Source of the DNA: Scrofimicrobium sp. R131
Lineage (GTDB): Bacteria > Actinomycetota > Actinomycetes > Actinomycetales > Actinomycetaceae
Direction: 5' to 3'
NCBI RefSeq assembly: GCF_040256745.1
Contig: NZ_CP138335.1
Location: 744,001-808,000, forward strand
DNA length: 64,000 nt
A program made the position numbers and the translations under genes. How positions within the stretch are numbered: position 1 is the stretch's first letter; the number at the start of each line of letters is the position of its first letter. The notes under the pieces were generated by a model. It was not told where the DNA came from and ran no database searches. It saw nothing but the letters and a program-made list of their open reading frames with translations. Below, piece by piece: positions 25,378 to 33,318 of the stretch.

Positions 25378-25756
25378 GGGGATGATCGGTTTCGACGGCG
25401 GTTGTCGATCGAGGCGAAGCGGGTCGAGAATGTATGCTCATCTCGTTAACGATGCATGCAAACCAATAAGTGCTAAATCTGAACGCACTGACTTCGTCCT
25501 CGCTGCCTAGTAGCAGCCAGGACCTTTAAAAGTCCGTCAGCCCGGGTGTTTGCTCTAGCCCCGGTTCCTGGCGTCGTGAATAGGGCCACTGGGTGGGGGA
25601 GTCGTCAACGCTCCTCCTCCGACATTTAGTTGACTGAGCCTATTCGGTAGCAGGTCTGCATGTAGCCGAAGGCTGAGAAATAGTTGGCAGAATGCACCCG
25701 GAGAATTCCTCGGCGTTGATTGTCGGACGCGGGTTCGATTCCCGCCATCTCCACCA
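25378..25756 (+). ncRNA. ssrA: Transfer-messenger RNA (tmRNA, SsrA)
   Basis: 379-nt tmRNA. The 5' end GGGGATGATCGG and 3' end ATCTCCACCA pair as the alanyl acceptor stem (GGGGATG with CATCTCC), and GGTTCGATTCCCGCC forms the T-arm. CCA is encoded. The tag reading frame starts at GCT 25472 and ends at TAG 25508-25510, giving AKSERTDFVLAA, the resume alanine followed by the protease-recognised VLAA end. It works with SmpB, encoded just upstream. The 3' end is a classic integration target, and a decayed integrase follows. Confidence 0.97.
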
Positions 25757-25768
25757 GTAGGTTCGATG

Positions 25769-25801
25769 CGCCCCCACGGCTACGCCGTCTGGGGGCGTTT
25801 T
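25769..25801 (+). terminator. ssrA terminator
   Basis: CGCCCCCACGGC pairs with GCCGT-CT-GGGGGCG (2-nt bulge) followed by TTTT, starting 12 bp after the tmRNA end. Confidence 0.85.
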
Positions 25802-25858
25802 CGTTGTTGGTATGCAGAAAACGCGCCGCGTGGGCGGTCGGGCCAAGTTGTGCAGAAA

Positions 25859-25895
25859 TGGGCACGAGTGGGCACGTTGTGGGCACGATGCCCAC
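25859..25895 (+). repeat. Three phased TGGGCACG repeats, candidate integrase arm-type sites
   Basis: TGGGCACG occurs at 25859, 25869 and 25880, about one helical turn apart. The last copy also forms a palindrome, GTGGGCA-CGA-TGCCCAC (25879-25895). Such clusters near an att site resemble arm-type sites bound by tyrosine integrases. They lie between the ssrA 3' end and the integrase remnant. Confidence 0.5.
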
Positions 25896-26073
25896 CCGCG
25901 CCCTTGGCATAGTTAAGGGCCTGGCAGGTAAACGGGGGAGCGTTCGCGGATTGCCCTCCGGGAATTGGCAGGCCAGAATTGTCACGCCGGGCGGGGAAAG
26001 AATTACGGCGCCGGAAACTGCCAGCCGTGCGAGTCGCGGGCTACGCGGTACGCGTCCGGTCAACCGACCTTGA
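25888..26073 (+). pseudogene. Decayed tyrosine-integrase N-terminus
   Basis: The frame encodes AGKRGSVRGLPSGNWQARIV and then TPGGERITAPETA, which closely resembles the N-terminal arm-binding domain of actinobacterial phage integrases (pattern GSVRKLPSGRWQARY...G.R..AP.TF). After about 25 more residues the frame stops at 26073. No catalytic domain (R...H-x-x-R...Y) is found in any frame before the kinase gene. It lies about 130 bp after the ssrA 3' end, in the usual place for an element integrated there. I read it as the remnant of an excised or decayed mobile element. The start is not definable. Confidence 0.55.
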
Positions 26074-26352
26074 GCGGATGTTGGCTAAATATTGCTGCAC
26101 TCTTTGTTGAGTTGACTGGGATGAGCCTAGCTGATTACAATAACGGCTAGTCGCAACCCCAAAGCGACTGTTTCACATTAACCCCTAGAGGCGCCTCACG
26201 ATCCTGGTTTCCGTCCAGCGTGGGGCGCTTTCACATGGTGGGGAATGCTCTTTTGCGTGCCCGCGTGGTTACCCCTGAAAAGTAGGGAAGTGTCGGGCCG
26301 ACGGTGAGAAGCGCCGTCAGCAGGGTCTGATCCCCGCGCTGGTTCTCACCAA
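26074..26352. other. Intergenic remainder of the ssrA-downstream region
   Basis: No gene recognised. It contains one imperfect hairpin at 26191-26228 (GCGCCTCACG with CGTGGGGCGC, then TTTC), a possible old terminator, and the terminator of the histidine kinase gene. The first part may continue the decayed mobile element. Confidence 0.5.
26303..26350 (-). terminator. Possible terminator of the two-component operon
   Basis: GGTGAGAA and TTCTCACC form an 8-bp stem starting 2 bp after the histidine kinase stop. The loop is long (32 nt) with internal complementarity. No clear T-run on the minus strand. Confidence 0.4.
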
Positions 26353-27801
26353 TCAGTCGGCGGGATGCAGGGGTAAATCCACTTGGAAGGTGGTCCCAGC
26401 ATGACTGCTGGTCACCTCAATGGTTCCACCATGGGCTTGGACGATGGCGGCGGCAATGGACAGTCCCAGTCCGGTGCTGCCCGCTGCGCGGTTGCGGGCC
26501 AGGTCGGCCCGGGTAAACCGGTCGAACACCTTCGGAAGCAGGTCCGGCTCAATCCCCGGACCGTTGTCGGACACCGTGATCAGGGCACGATCCGGCTTGG
26601 TAGCCACCGTGACCGTGACCCGGGTGCCCGGGGGCGTGTGCGCCCCGGCGTTTCCCAGCAGGTTCACGAACACCTGGCGCAGCTGATGGTCAACCCCGGA
26701 GACGACAACTGATTCGCTCACCTCCACGGACCAGTGGTGATCCGGGTGGGCGGCGTGGGCATCGCTGGTGGCTTCGATGGCCAGCAGAGCCAGGTCGACT
26801 GGCCCGTGAGGCTGTGTCTGTCCGGAGTCGAGCCGCGCCAGCAGCAGCAAGTCCTCCACCAGTGCGGCCATTCGTCCGGCTTCGGATTCTATTCGGCTGA
26901 GGGAGCGCTCTTGGGTGGGGGTTTTCTCAGTGTCCTCACTTTGAGCCAACTGTGCGTAGCCGCGGATGGAAGCCAGGGGAGTCCGAAGCTCGTGGCTAGC
27001 ATCGGCAATAAAAGCGCGCAGCCGATCCTCACTTTCCTGCCGGGCACCCAGCGCCTGCTCCACATGGCCAAGCAGTGTGTCCAGTGCGGCCCCCACTCGC
27101 CCAACCTCGGTGCGCGGATCCGCCGACAGTGCGGCCCGCTCGGGCAAAGTGACCGCCCCGGCCGCTAGTGGGCGCTGCGAAACTCGTTCCGCCGTGTCGG
27201 CGACGCGGTGCAGGGGGCGCAATGTTCGCGTTACCAGCCAGGCCGTCCCCACGATCACGACCAGCAAGGTGGCGCCCATAACTCCGAGCAAAATCCGCTC
27301 CAACGACGCGATGGTTGCGCTCACGTCCCGCGTTGACAGGCCCGAGACCACCACGCCGGCCTGGGTCGGCTGAGCGGCCAGGCGAAACGAGCCGAGCGGT
27401 TCCCCCACCTCGACCGTCCAGGGGCCGGAGCCCACCTGAATTGCTGACCAAATCAGGTCCGACTGGGGCTCCGTCAGGGAGATGGTCTCACCCGCGGGGG
27501 TGACGTAGGCCGAGCGCAGCGGGGTCCCGTCAGCGGAAAAGGTTACCTCCAGGGTGTCGATTCGCTGACGGGGTCCGGTGCTGTCGGTCGGCCCGGGATC
27601 ACGGCCCCCCGGCGATGATCCGGGCGGGCCGGCCGCCAGTTCCAGCCCGATCAGGACGTCCCGGTCCAAGCGCTGATACAAGGAGGCACGCAGCGACAGC
27701 AGGGTGGCGATCGAACCAATCAGGAGGGCCGACAGCACCACCGCGACAATGCCGACCAGCAGTTTCCTCCGCAGGGGCCAGGACCGCAGGGTGAGCCTCA
27801 T
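26353..27801 (-). CDS. Sensor histidine kinase (HAMP, HisKA, HATPase_c)
   Basis: 482-aa membrane kinase. It has TM1 (about 13-38), an extracytoplasmic sensor region (about 40-165, with a Gly/Pro-rich stretch near 58-78), TM2 (169-190), HAMP (191-245), the H-box FIADASHELRTPL with phospho-acceptor His270, N-box QVFVNLLGNAGAHTP, G1 VSDNGPGIEP, F-box VFDRF and G2 GSTGLGLSI. Its ATG overlaps the response-regulator stop (ATGA), so the two proteins are translationally coupled. The signal is unknown. The pair diverges from a DUF4956/VTC/lipoprotein operon, which is its most likely target. Confidence 0.92.
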   Translation of the reverse strand: MRLTLRSWPLRRKLLVGIVAVVLSALLIGSIATLLSLRASLYQRLDRDVLIGLELAAGPPGSSPGGRDPGPTDSTGPRQRIDTLEVTFSADGTPLRSAYVTPAGETISLTEPQSDLIWSAIQVGSGPWTVEVGEPLGSFRLAAQPTQAGVVVSGLSTRDVSATIASLERILLGVMGATLLVVIVGTAWLVTRTLRPLHRVADTAERVSQRPLAAGAVTLPERAALSADPRTEVGRVGAALDTLLGHVEQALGARQESEDRLRAFIADASHELRTPLASIRGYAQLAQSEDTEKTPTQERSLSRIESEAGRMAALVEDLLLLARLDSGQTQPHGPVDLALLAIEATSDAHAAHPDHHWSVEVSESVVVSGVDHQLRQVFVNLLGNAGAHTPPGTRVTVTVATKPDRALITVSDNGPGIEPDLLPKVFDRFTRADLARNRAAGSTGLGLSIAAAIVQAHGGTIEVTSSHAGTTFQVDLPLHPAD

Positions 27802-28529
27802 GCCGGCTCGTCCCGGATCGCGTAACCGACGCTTCGAACCGTGTGAATCAGTGGCGGTCCCAGCGGATCAAGCTTTTTGCGCAGGTAGGAAATGTAGATT
27901 TCCACCACGCCGGATTTGCCGCCGAAATCATAACTCCACACATTCTCCAGAATCTGGGCCCGTGTCAGCACCTGCCCGGGGTTCTGCATTAGGTATCGAA
28001 GCAGTTCGAACTCCTTGGCGGTGAGCTGGACCGGGGTGCCGCCCCGCTGCACCTGGTAGGTCCGCTCGTCCAGCGTCAGGTCCCCTACCACGAGTGGCCC
28101 GTCGGAGCCGCTGGCCCCGACATAGCGCCGAGCCATCCCTCGGGCCCGCGCCACCACCTCGCGCAGGTGGAACGGTTTGGTCACGTAGTCGTCGCCGCCC
28201 GCGGTGAGGGCGTCGATCCGGTCGTCGACGCCATCTTTCGCGGTCAGGAACAGCACCGGCACATCATTGCCGGCGCTTCGAAGGCGGTGGAGCACTTCCA
28301 TCCCGTCGACGGCCGGCATCATCACGTCGAGGACGACGACGTCGGGGCGAAACTCGCGGACTGTGTTGAGCGCCTCCTGGCCGTTGGCAGCGGTCTCAAC
28401 CAGCCACCCTTCGTTGGTCAGGGCCATTTGCAGCAGGTCGGCCAGGTACTGCTCGTCGTCCACCACCAGTGCGCGGATCGGGGACCCGTCGGGACGGGTG
28501 AAGGGCTTCTGGGCAGGCGATTCGTTCAT
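27798..28529 (-). CDS. OmpR/PhoB-family response regulator
   Basis: 243 aa from ATG 28529. The receiver domain has the acidic pocket VVDDEQ, phospho-acceptor Asp in VVVLDVMMP, the switch Thr in LFLTAKD and the Lys in YVTKPF. The C-terminal winged helix has LTAKEFELLRYLMQNPGQVL and IYISYLRKKLD. Starts further upstream (28547, 28565) are possible, but the extra residues are not conserved-looking. Phosphorylated by the coupled kinase, it probably binds the 11-bp-period CTTAGC repeat in the adjacent divergent promoter region. Confidence 0.92.
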   Translation of the reverse strand: MNESPAQKPFTRPDGSPIRALVVDDEQYLADLLQMALTNEGWLVETAANGQEALNTVREFRPDVVVLDVMMPAVDGMEVLHRLRSAGNDVPVLFLTAKDGVDDRIDALTAGGDDYVTKPFHLREVVARARGMARRYVGASGSDGPLVVGDLTLDERTYQVQRGGTPVQLTAKEFELLRYLMQNPGQVLTRAQILENVWSYDFGGKSGVVEIYISYLRKKLDPLGPPLIHTVRSVGYAIRDEPA

Positions 28530-28601
28530 GCCTTCAGTGTTGCGCATAGCGGGGAGCTCGCACAATCAACCCCGGCACTGTGCAGCAAGTCTTGTTTGAC
28601 G

Positions 28602-28618
28602 CTTAGCCGATTCTTAGC
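28602..28618 (+). promoter_or_regulatory. Candidate response-regulator box
   Basis: CTTAGC-N5-CTTAGC is a direct repeat with an 11-bp period, the spacing used by OmpR/PhoB-type regulators. It lies in the interval between the regulator gene and the DUF4956 operon. TATCAA at 28654 is a candidate -10 for the operon; the repeat would then sit just upstream of its -35. An alternative reading places TTGACG (28596) immediately before the repeat as a -35. Confidence 0.5.
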
Positions 28619-28679
28619 GTTCATGAATGTTTCTCGGGTTGGATCAAGGTCAGTATCAATCAGACGAAGGAGCACACTC

Positions 28680-28739
28680 ATGTTCACACCGGAGCCGAAA
28701 CAGAATGGCATTTGCCGCGGGGGGAGGTGGCCCCGATGA
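28680..28739 (+). CDS. Possible 19-codon leader peptide coupled to the DUF4956 gene
   Basis: ATG 28680 is preceded by AAGGAG at 7 nt spacing, the best ribosome-binding site in the region. The frame encodes MFTPEPKQNGICRGGRWPR, and its TGA overlaps the DUF4956 start as ATGA. This suggests translation re-initiation or a regulatory leader. The peptide has no recognisable family. It could equally be an incidental short frame. Confidence 0.4.
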   Translation: MFTPEPKQNGICRGGRWPR

Positions 28740-29338
28740 ACCCCAACAGCCTGGTTCCCCTGGCAGTTGACCTCATCGCCGCCCTGGTGCTGACACTCGC
28801 CATTTACTATCCGAGGCACCGCCGCAGAGACCTGGTCGTGGCCTTTCTCGGAGTCAACGTGGGAGTGCTGGCCGTGTCGCTGATGCTAAGTCAGGCCAGT
28901 GTGGCTGCTGGCCTGGGCTTGGGCCTGTTCGGGGTTTTGAGCATCATCCGGTTGCGCTCATCCGAAATCTCTCAGCGCGAGGTCGCCTACTATTTTGCCG
29001 CGCTGGCCACCGGGCTGATCGGCGGGCTCGGCTCTGGGGATCCGGCTTTGGCCTCGGCACTGATTGCGGTGATTGTCGCAGTCATGTGGGTGGCGGATCA
29101 TCCGGCCCTGCTGGCCGGCAGTCGACACCAGCTGGTGCGGATCGACCGCGCGATTGCACATGAACTGGATCTGCGGACTGAGCTCGAACAGCGCCTAGGC
29201 GCGAAGGTGACGGCGATGACCGTGCAGCAACTGGACCTGGTGAATGACTCGACCCTGGTCGATGTCCGGTTCCGGGTCGATTCCCAGCGGACGGGCAACC
29301 CGTCCCAGGCCGTTCGGGCCGCGCGGGAGCTGTCGTGA
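28736..29338 (+). CDS. DUF4956 integral membrane protein
   Basis: 200-aa protein with about four membrane helices: an N-terminal one (about 6-23), a pair around 33-65 including GLGLFGVLSIIRLRSSE, and one or two around 80-115. A cytoplasmic C-terminal domain (about 120-200) with EQRLGAKVTAMTVQQLDLV follows. The LFGVLSIIRLR...REVAYYFAALATGLIGG block is typical of DUF4956. ATG 28736 has GGGGAGGTGG upstream. Family function is unknown, but members recurrently precede VTC-domain polyphosphate polymerase genes. Here its stop overlaps the VTC start (GTGA). Confidence 0.85.
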   Translation: MNPNSLVPLAVDLIAALVLTLAIYYPRHRRRDLVVAFLGVNVGVLAVSLMLSQASVAAGLGLGLFGVLSIIRLRSSEISQREVAYYFAALATGLIGGLGSGDPALASALIAVIVAVMWVADHPALLAGSRHQLVRIDRAIAHELDLRTELEQRLGAKVTAMTVQQLDLVNDSTLVDVRFRVDSQRTGNPSQAVRAARELS

Positions 29339-30141
29339 ACGGACCCTGGGATCGCCTGGAAACCCTCAGTCCGGTCGGCTTGGGCGAGCTGGTCACCGAA
29401 GCTGAGTTGCTTCAGCGAGTCGACCGGAAGTATCTGGTGGAGAACCCAGTTGCGGAGGCGATGTTGGACGCGCTCGACCCGCGCACCCGGGTCTTGGCGA
29501 TCGACGGTCGGCGCGAGTTTGCCTATGATTCCGTCTACTTTGATACGCCCGATCATCTCAGCTACCGACTCGCTGCCCTCCGGCGCCGGCACCGGTTCAA
29601 GGTTCGGACTCGGAGCTACCTGGACACGGGCACCTCGTTCCTGGAGCTGAAAACTCGGAGTGGACGCGGCCGGACGGTGAAGGATCGGATCCCAATCGAC
29701 CCGGGAAACCGTGAGACCCTCACCCAGGGTGGGCGGGCCTTTTTGGCCGGGCTCCTGGGCCACCTCGGCCACGACCCGGCTTTGGTGGACGAACTGTGCC
29801 CCACTTTGGAGATTCGGTACTGCCGAACCACGCTGCTACTGCCCGGCGGGAGCCGCGCCACCATTGACAGGCAGCTCCGGTGGGAGGCGACCGGTGGTGG
29901 GTGCAGCACCTCGCTTCCAGACCACATCATCATTGAAACAAAGTCGACCGGTCGGCCCGGCCAGTTGGACCGGGCGCTTTGGCGAGTCGGCTCCCGGCCG
30001 GTCAGCCTGAGCAAGTTTGGGACCGGGACGGCTGCCCTGCACGCGAACCTCCCGAGCAACAAGTGGGCGCGGGTCCTGCGGGGCCCGTTTGCCCAGCAGT
30101 CTGTTACCGCGGGCACCCAGAAGCTAGGAGAAACAAGATGA
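29335..30141 (+). CDS. VTC-domain polyphosphate polymerase family protein
   Basis: 268-aa protein with the tunnel-fold domain of the yeast vacuolar transporter chaperone Vtc4, which polymerises ATP gamma-phosphate into polyphosphate. Basic and acidic tunnel residues are visible: RVDRKYLV (about 23-30), YDSVYFDTPD, RRRHRFKVRTRSY, FLELKTRSGRG, the turn IDRQLRW and IIETKSTGR near the end. GTG start overlapping the DUF4956 stop. The next gene starts inside its stop (ATGA). The activity in bacteria is inferred from the fold. Coupling to a membrane protein suggests synthesis at, or export through, the membrane. Confidence 0.85.
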   Translation: MNGPWDRLETLSPVGLGELVTEAELLQRVDRKYLVENPVAEAMLDALDPRTRVLAIDGRREFAYDSVYFDTPDHLSYRLAALRRRHRFKVRTRSYLDTGTSFLELKTRSGRGRTVKDRIPIDPGNRETLTQGGRAFLAGLLGHLGHDPALVDELCPTLEIRYCRTTLLLPGGSRATIDRQLRWEATGGGCSTSLPDHIIIETKSTGRPGQLDRALWRVGSRPVSLSKFGTGTAALHANLPSNKWARVLRGPFAQQSVTAGTQKLGETR

Positions 30142-31583
30142 AACACAAGAAACCAATGGCTGGTGCAGCCTTGATCGTGGGCGGCCTGCTGTCTGCCGGC
30201 TTGCTTTCGAGCTGCGCCGCGCAGGCCGGGGAAACTACCGCCGCGTCGGGCCGCCCGGACACCGAGCAATCAGCGGTGGAGCCAGACACCGAGCAGTCAG
30301 CGGCAGAGTCGGTCCCCACCAGCCTGTCGGCGTTTACCGGCGACCTGAGCCCGGACGCGGTGCTGGCAGAGAACGCGGACTACACCACCGTGAATGACGA
30401 CGAGTGGTCAGCCGCAGCTGCGGTCGAGGTGACTTTCAGCGGCACGGGGGCGAGCAGCGCCTCGGCGGCAGTTGCCAGTGGGGGCGGGGTCGTAACCATC
30501 ACTGAAGCCGGGGTCTATCGCCTGGTTGGCGCCCTTGACGGGCAGGTGGTGGTTGACGCTGGGGATGAGGCCCAGGTCGTGCTGATCCTCGACGGGGTCA
30601 ACATCTCGAGCGACAGCGGGTCCGCGATCAATGTGGCCAGTGCTGACGACCTGGGGATCTTCTTGGCGACTGGCAGTCAAAATACCGTCACGGACACCAC
30701 TAGCTACTCGGCGGATGCCACCGGGGCGGCGGCAATTTTCTCTGACGCGGACCTGACCATCTCGGGAACTGGAGCGTTAGCGGTAACAGCAAAAAGCGGT
30801 GACGGCATTGCCAGCAGTGATGACCTGGTGGTCCTCTCTGGCCAGCTCACAGTGAGCGCGTTTGACGACGCCCTTCGAGGAAAGGACTCGCTCGTGGTGG
30901 AAGGCGGTGAGCTGTCGCTCACTGCGGCCGAGGGTGATGGAATGAAGAGCAATCAGGATCAGGACGAGACCAAGGGATACATCCTGATCACCGGGGGCAC
31001 GATCGACATTCAGGCGGGTGACGACGGGGTGCAGGCGCAGACCGACACGATCATTACCGGGGGGACCATCTCTGTCGCAGTGGCGGACGACGGGATCAAG
31101 GGTGAGCAGGTGGTGTCAATTGCAGGCGGAACTGTGGCGGTGACCGAGTCCTTGGAGGGGATCGAGGCGGTGAACGTGGCGATCTTTGACGGCGTCATCT
31201 CGGTCGCCTCGACGGACGATGGGATCAATGCCGCCGGGCTGAACGATGGAACCCAAAATCGGGAGGCAGACACCGGTGAGCGCCTGGAGATCTCCGGCGG
31301 CACTATTGCCGTGAATGCGGGGACAGACGGGCTCGACTCGAACGGAACCATCACGATCACCGGTGGGGAACTCACCATTACTAGCGCTAACAATGGCGGC
31401 GATGGGCCGATCGACGCAAACGGAGAGATTAGCGTGGCCGACGGCGTCACCATCATCGCCAACGGTGCCGAGTGGGATCCGGCCTCCGCGAACCGGATGG
31501 GCGGTCCGGGCGGCGGCATGCCCGGCGGTGGTCAGCCGCCGACCGGTGACTTCGGCGGCCCGGGTCAGGCCCCGGCCACCTGA
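30138..31583 (+). CDS. Surface lipoprotein of the carbohydrate-binding beta-helix family (Cthe_2159/DUF4353-like)
   Basis: 481 aa. The signal peptide ends at the lipobox LLSSC (about residues 21-25), so the protein is probably anchored outside the membrane. The linker is Glu/Ser/Thr-rich. The remainder consists of repeating beta-strand turns with Asp/Gly loops (for example DDGVQAQTDTIITGGTISV, then VADDGIKGEQVVSIAGGTV), the pattern of parallel beta-helix polysaccharide- and calcium-binding Cthe_2159-type proteins. The tail is Gly/Pro/Met-rich. GGAGAAACAAG precedes the ATG, which overlaps the VTC stop. It overlaps the convergent glycosyltransferase gene by 19 bp. Role inferred: cell-wall or polyphosphate-associated surface binding. 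Confidence 0.8.
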   Translation: MKHKKPMAGAALIVGGLLSAGLLSSCAAQAGETTAASGRPDTEQSAVEPDTEQSAAESVPTSLSAFTGDLSPDAVLAENADYTTVNDDEWSAAAAVEVTFSGTGASSASAAVASGGGVVTITEAGVYRLVGALDGQVVVDAGDEAQVVLILDGVNISSDSGSAINVASADDLGIFLATGSQNTVTDTTSYSADATGAAAIFSDADLTISGTGALAVTAKSGDGIASSDDLVVLSGQLTVSAFDDALRGKDSLVVEGGELSLTAAEGDGMKSNQDQDETKGYILITGGTIDIQAGDDGVQAQTDTIITGGTISVAVADDGIKGEQVVSIAGGTVAVTESLEGIEAVNVAIFDGVISVASTDDGINAAGLNDGTQNREADTGERLEISGGTIAVNAGTDGLDSNGTITITGGELTITSANNGGDGPIDANGEISVADGVTIIANGAEWDPASANRMGGPGGGMPGGGQPPTGDFGGPGQAPAT

Positions 31584-32791
31584 CGAATTACCCGGGCCAC
31601 CTCGCCGGTGCCATTCTCGGTGGACATCTTCTGCGAAACTTCCAGTGCGTTTGGACGCAACGACTCCGCCGCCCGGATCGCTTCCTGCAGTGCAGACGCG
31701 GTGAGGTTCTTGGCGCGGAGCGGTGGCGGGGCGATCTGGGCGCGCTGCGCTATTTCCGCCCACCAGGCCTGATCGCCACCCAAAGGCATGATCACCTGCG
31801 GCGCGCCCAACCGGGCTGCCGTGTGCACGGTTCCGGCCCCGCCGTGGTGGACCACCACCGCAACCCGGGGGAACAGCGCCTCGTGCGGAGTGTGACCGGC
31901 AATGAACAGGTTCGAGGTGGGAGCTAGCTTGAGGCCGGACCAGCCCGGAGCGAAGATCACCCTTCGGTGTTCCGCCAACTGCTTGATCGCGGTGGCCAGT
32001 TGGTTCGGATGCGGCAGCGTCATCGAGCCGAAGCCAAGGTAGATCGGAGCGGGACCCTCGGCCAAGAACTGTTCCAGCTCAGGCGCCAAAACCTGCCTCT
32101 CGGTGCTGACTGGGTGCAAATCCCCGACCACTCGGGCTGCGGTGGGCCAATCTTTGGGTTCTGGCAGCAGGGTGGGGGAGACCGCGCACAGGGTTGGATG
32201 GTTGGTGAAGTCCAGTTTGGGCAGTTCCATCTGCCACTCTTGGCAGACGGGCTTCAGGTGCCGACCGAACTCACTCCAGAGCAGATGCTGGATGAAGGAG
32301 TGGGTGGGCCGATTCAAAAACTTGGGGACGGGGAGCAGAGCCAGGGGGGAGGAGAACTCGTGGGTCGGCACGATTGGGAACATGGTGACCCCCACGAAGG
32401 GCAGCCCCAGGTGGCGCGCTGCCAGTTGAGCGGCCTCGGCTCCCAGTCCAGATCCAACAATGACGTCAGCGTCCTGCGCGGCAGCTGCAGTCTGTCGGGC
32501 CCAGGCGGCTAAGTTCTGCCTTGCGAGGCGCAGGGTAGGGGCCTTTTCCTTGGGGGACCGTTGGCGTTCGGAGCGAAGATCACCGGCGAGCGGTTGGGTC
32601 ACCAATCCGGCTTTCTGACCGCGTCGAGCCCCGTCCGGCTCCAGCAGCAGGGTCACCGAGTCACCCTGTCTGACCATCAGTTGGGCCAGGTTGATCAAAG
32701 GGGTCGAGTCCCCTTCGCTGCCGTAGCTGGAGAACACGATTTTTGTGGGGGAATCCGCGCCCGACCTGGGCTTGGTTGCTGAGTCTGCCAT
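31565..32791 (-). CDS. Glycosyltransferase, GT1/MGT-like (UDP-glycosyltransferase fold)
   Basis: 408 aa from ATG 32791. It has a GT-B fold with an N-terminal acceptor half beginning KIVFSSYGSEGDSTPLINLA and a donor-binding C-terminal half with YLGFGSMTLP, FIAGHTPHEALFPR, VVVHHGGAGT and MPLGGDQAWWA, the PSPG-like HxGGAGT...P...DQ pattern. Such enzymes glycosylate lipids, sterols or antibiotics. No signal peptide. The open frame extends 21 codons upstream, but TACGCT lies 7 nt before ATG 32791 and there is no ribosome-binding site for the longer form. The acceptor cannot be predicted. Confidence 0.82.
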   Translation of the reverse strand: MADSATKPRSGADSPTKIVFSSYGSEGDSTPLINLAQLMVRQGDSVTLLLEPDGARRGQKAGLVTQPLAGDLRSERQRSPKEKAPTLRLARQNLAAWARQTAAAAQDADVIVGSGLGAEAAQLAARHLGLPFVGVTMFPIVPTHEFSSPLALLPVPKFLNRPTHSFIQHLLWSEFGRHLKPVCQEWQMELPKLDFTNHPTLCAVSPTLLPEPKDWPTAARVVGDLHPVSTERQVLAPELEQFLAEGPAPIYLGFGSMTLPHPNQLATAIKQLAEHRRVIFAPGWSGLKLAPTSNLFIAGHTPHEALFPRVAVVVHHGGAGTVHTAARLGAPQVIMPLGGDQAWWAEIAQRAQIAPPPLRAKNLTASALQEAIRAAESLRPNALEVSQKMSTENGTGEVARVIRQVAGA

Positions 32792-32798
32792 GTCCATC

Positions 32799-32804
32799 AG
32801 CGTA
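32799..32804 (-). promoter_or_regulatory. -10-like hexamer 7 nt before the glycosyltransferase start
   Basis: Minus-strand TACGCT, seven nucleotides, then ATG 32791. Supports the shorter start. Confidence 0.3.
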
Positions 32805-33282
32805 GTCCGATTCTGGGTCGCTAATGGGGCGAGGAAGGGGTTAAACGGGACCAACAGGAAGTCCTAACAATAGTTTCAAACACCAACGGTCCTCGCTGGC
32901 AATCTGGAGCACGCGGGGTCGCAACCGGGCCGACGCGTTGAATTATTGACACCGGAACGACCGACGGACGGAGGGGAGTTGGCGCAGGTCCGGGGCATGC
33001 GCGGTGTTGGGCATCGAGCAGTGGTTGGAATTATAACGACGTTCCGGTGGTAAGTGTATGGGGCACCAAACGATTTCCTCGGCGGGAACGCGGCACTCGA
33101 AATGAGTATTTCGGCCACTGTGAAGTGGGGTCGGAGTTGATCCGGGTATGGCAGTTTCGCCTGGTGCCAACCGCGGCCGGGGCTGCAAGTGGCTCAACTG
33201 CGGGCTAAACCCTACCTGGTTGGATCCGGAGGCGGTCGCGCCAGGCTCGGGGAGCCATTTTTGCGTAGATAACGATTTGGTA

Positions 33283-33312
33283 TTGACAGCTAGATCAAGA
33301 TCTGATTAAGTT
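33283..33312 (+). promoter_or_regulatory. Promoter with internal palindrome
   Basis: TTGACA is followed after 18 nt by TAAGTT (or after 17 nt by TTAAGT). The spacer contains AGATC-aa-GATCT (33292-33303), a candidate operator. It is about 190 bp upstream of bcp and reads toward it, with the hairpin at 33382 in between. Confidence 0.5.
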
Positions 33313-33318
33313 GATTAC

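Noticed and set aside
32876-33197. Small minus-strand genes in the 32.8-33.3 kb gap
   Set aside because: No ribosome-binding sites, Pro/Arg/Thr-rich random-looking translations, and no family resemblance.
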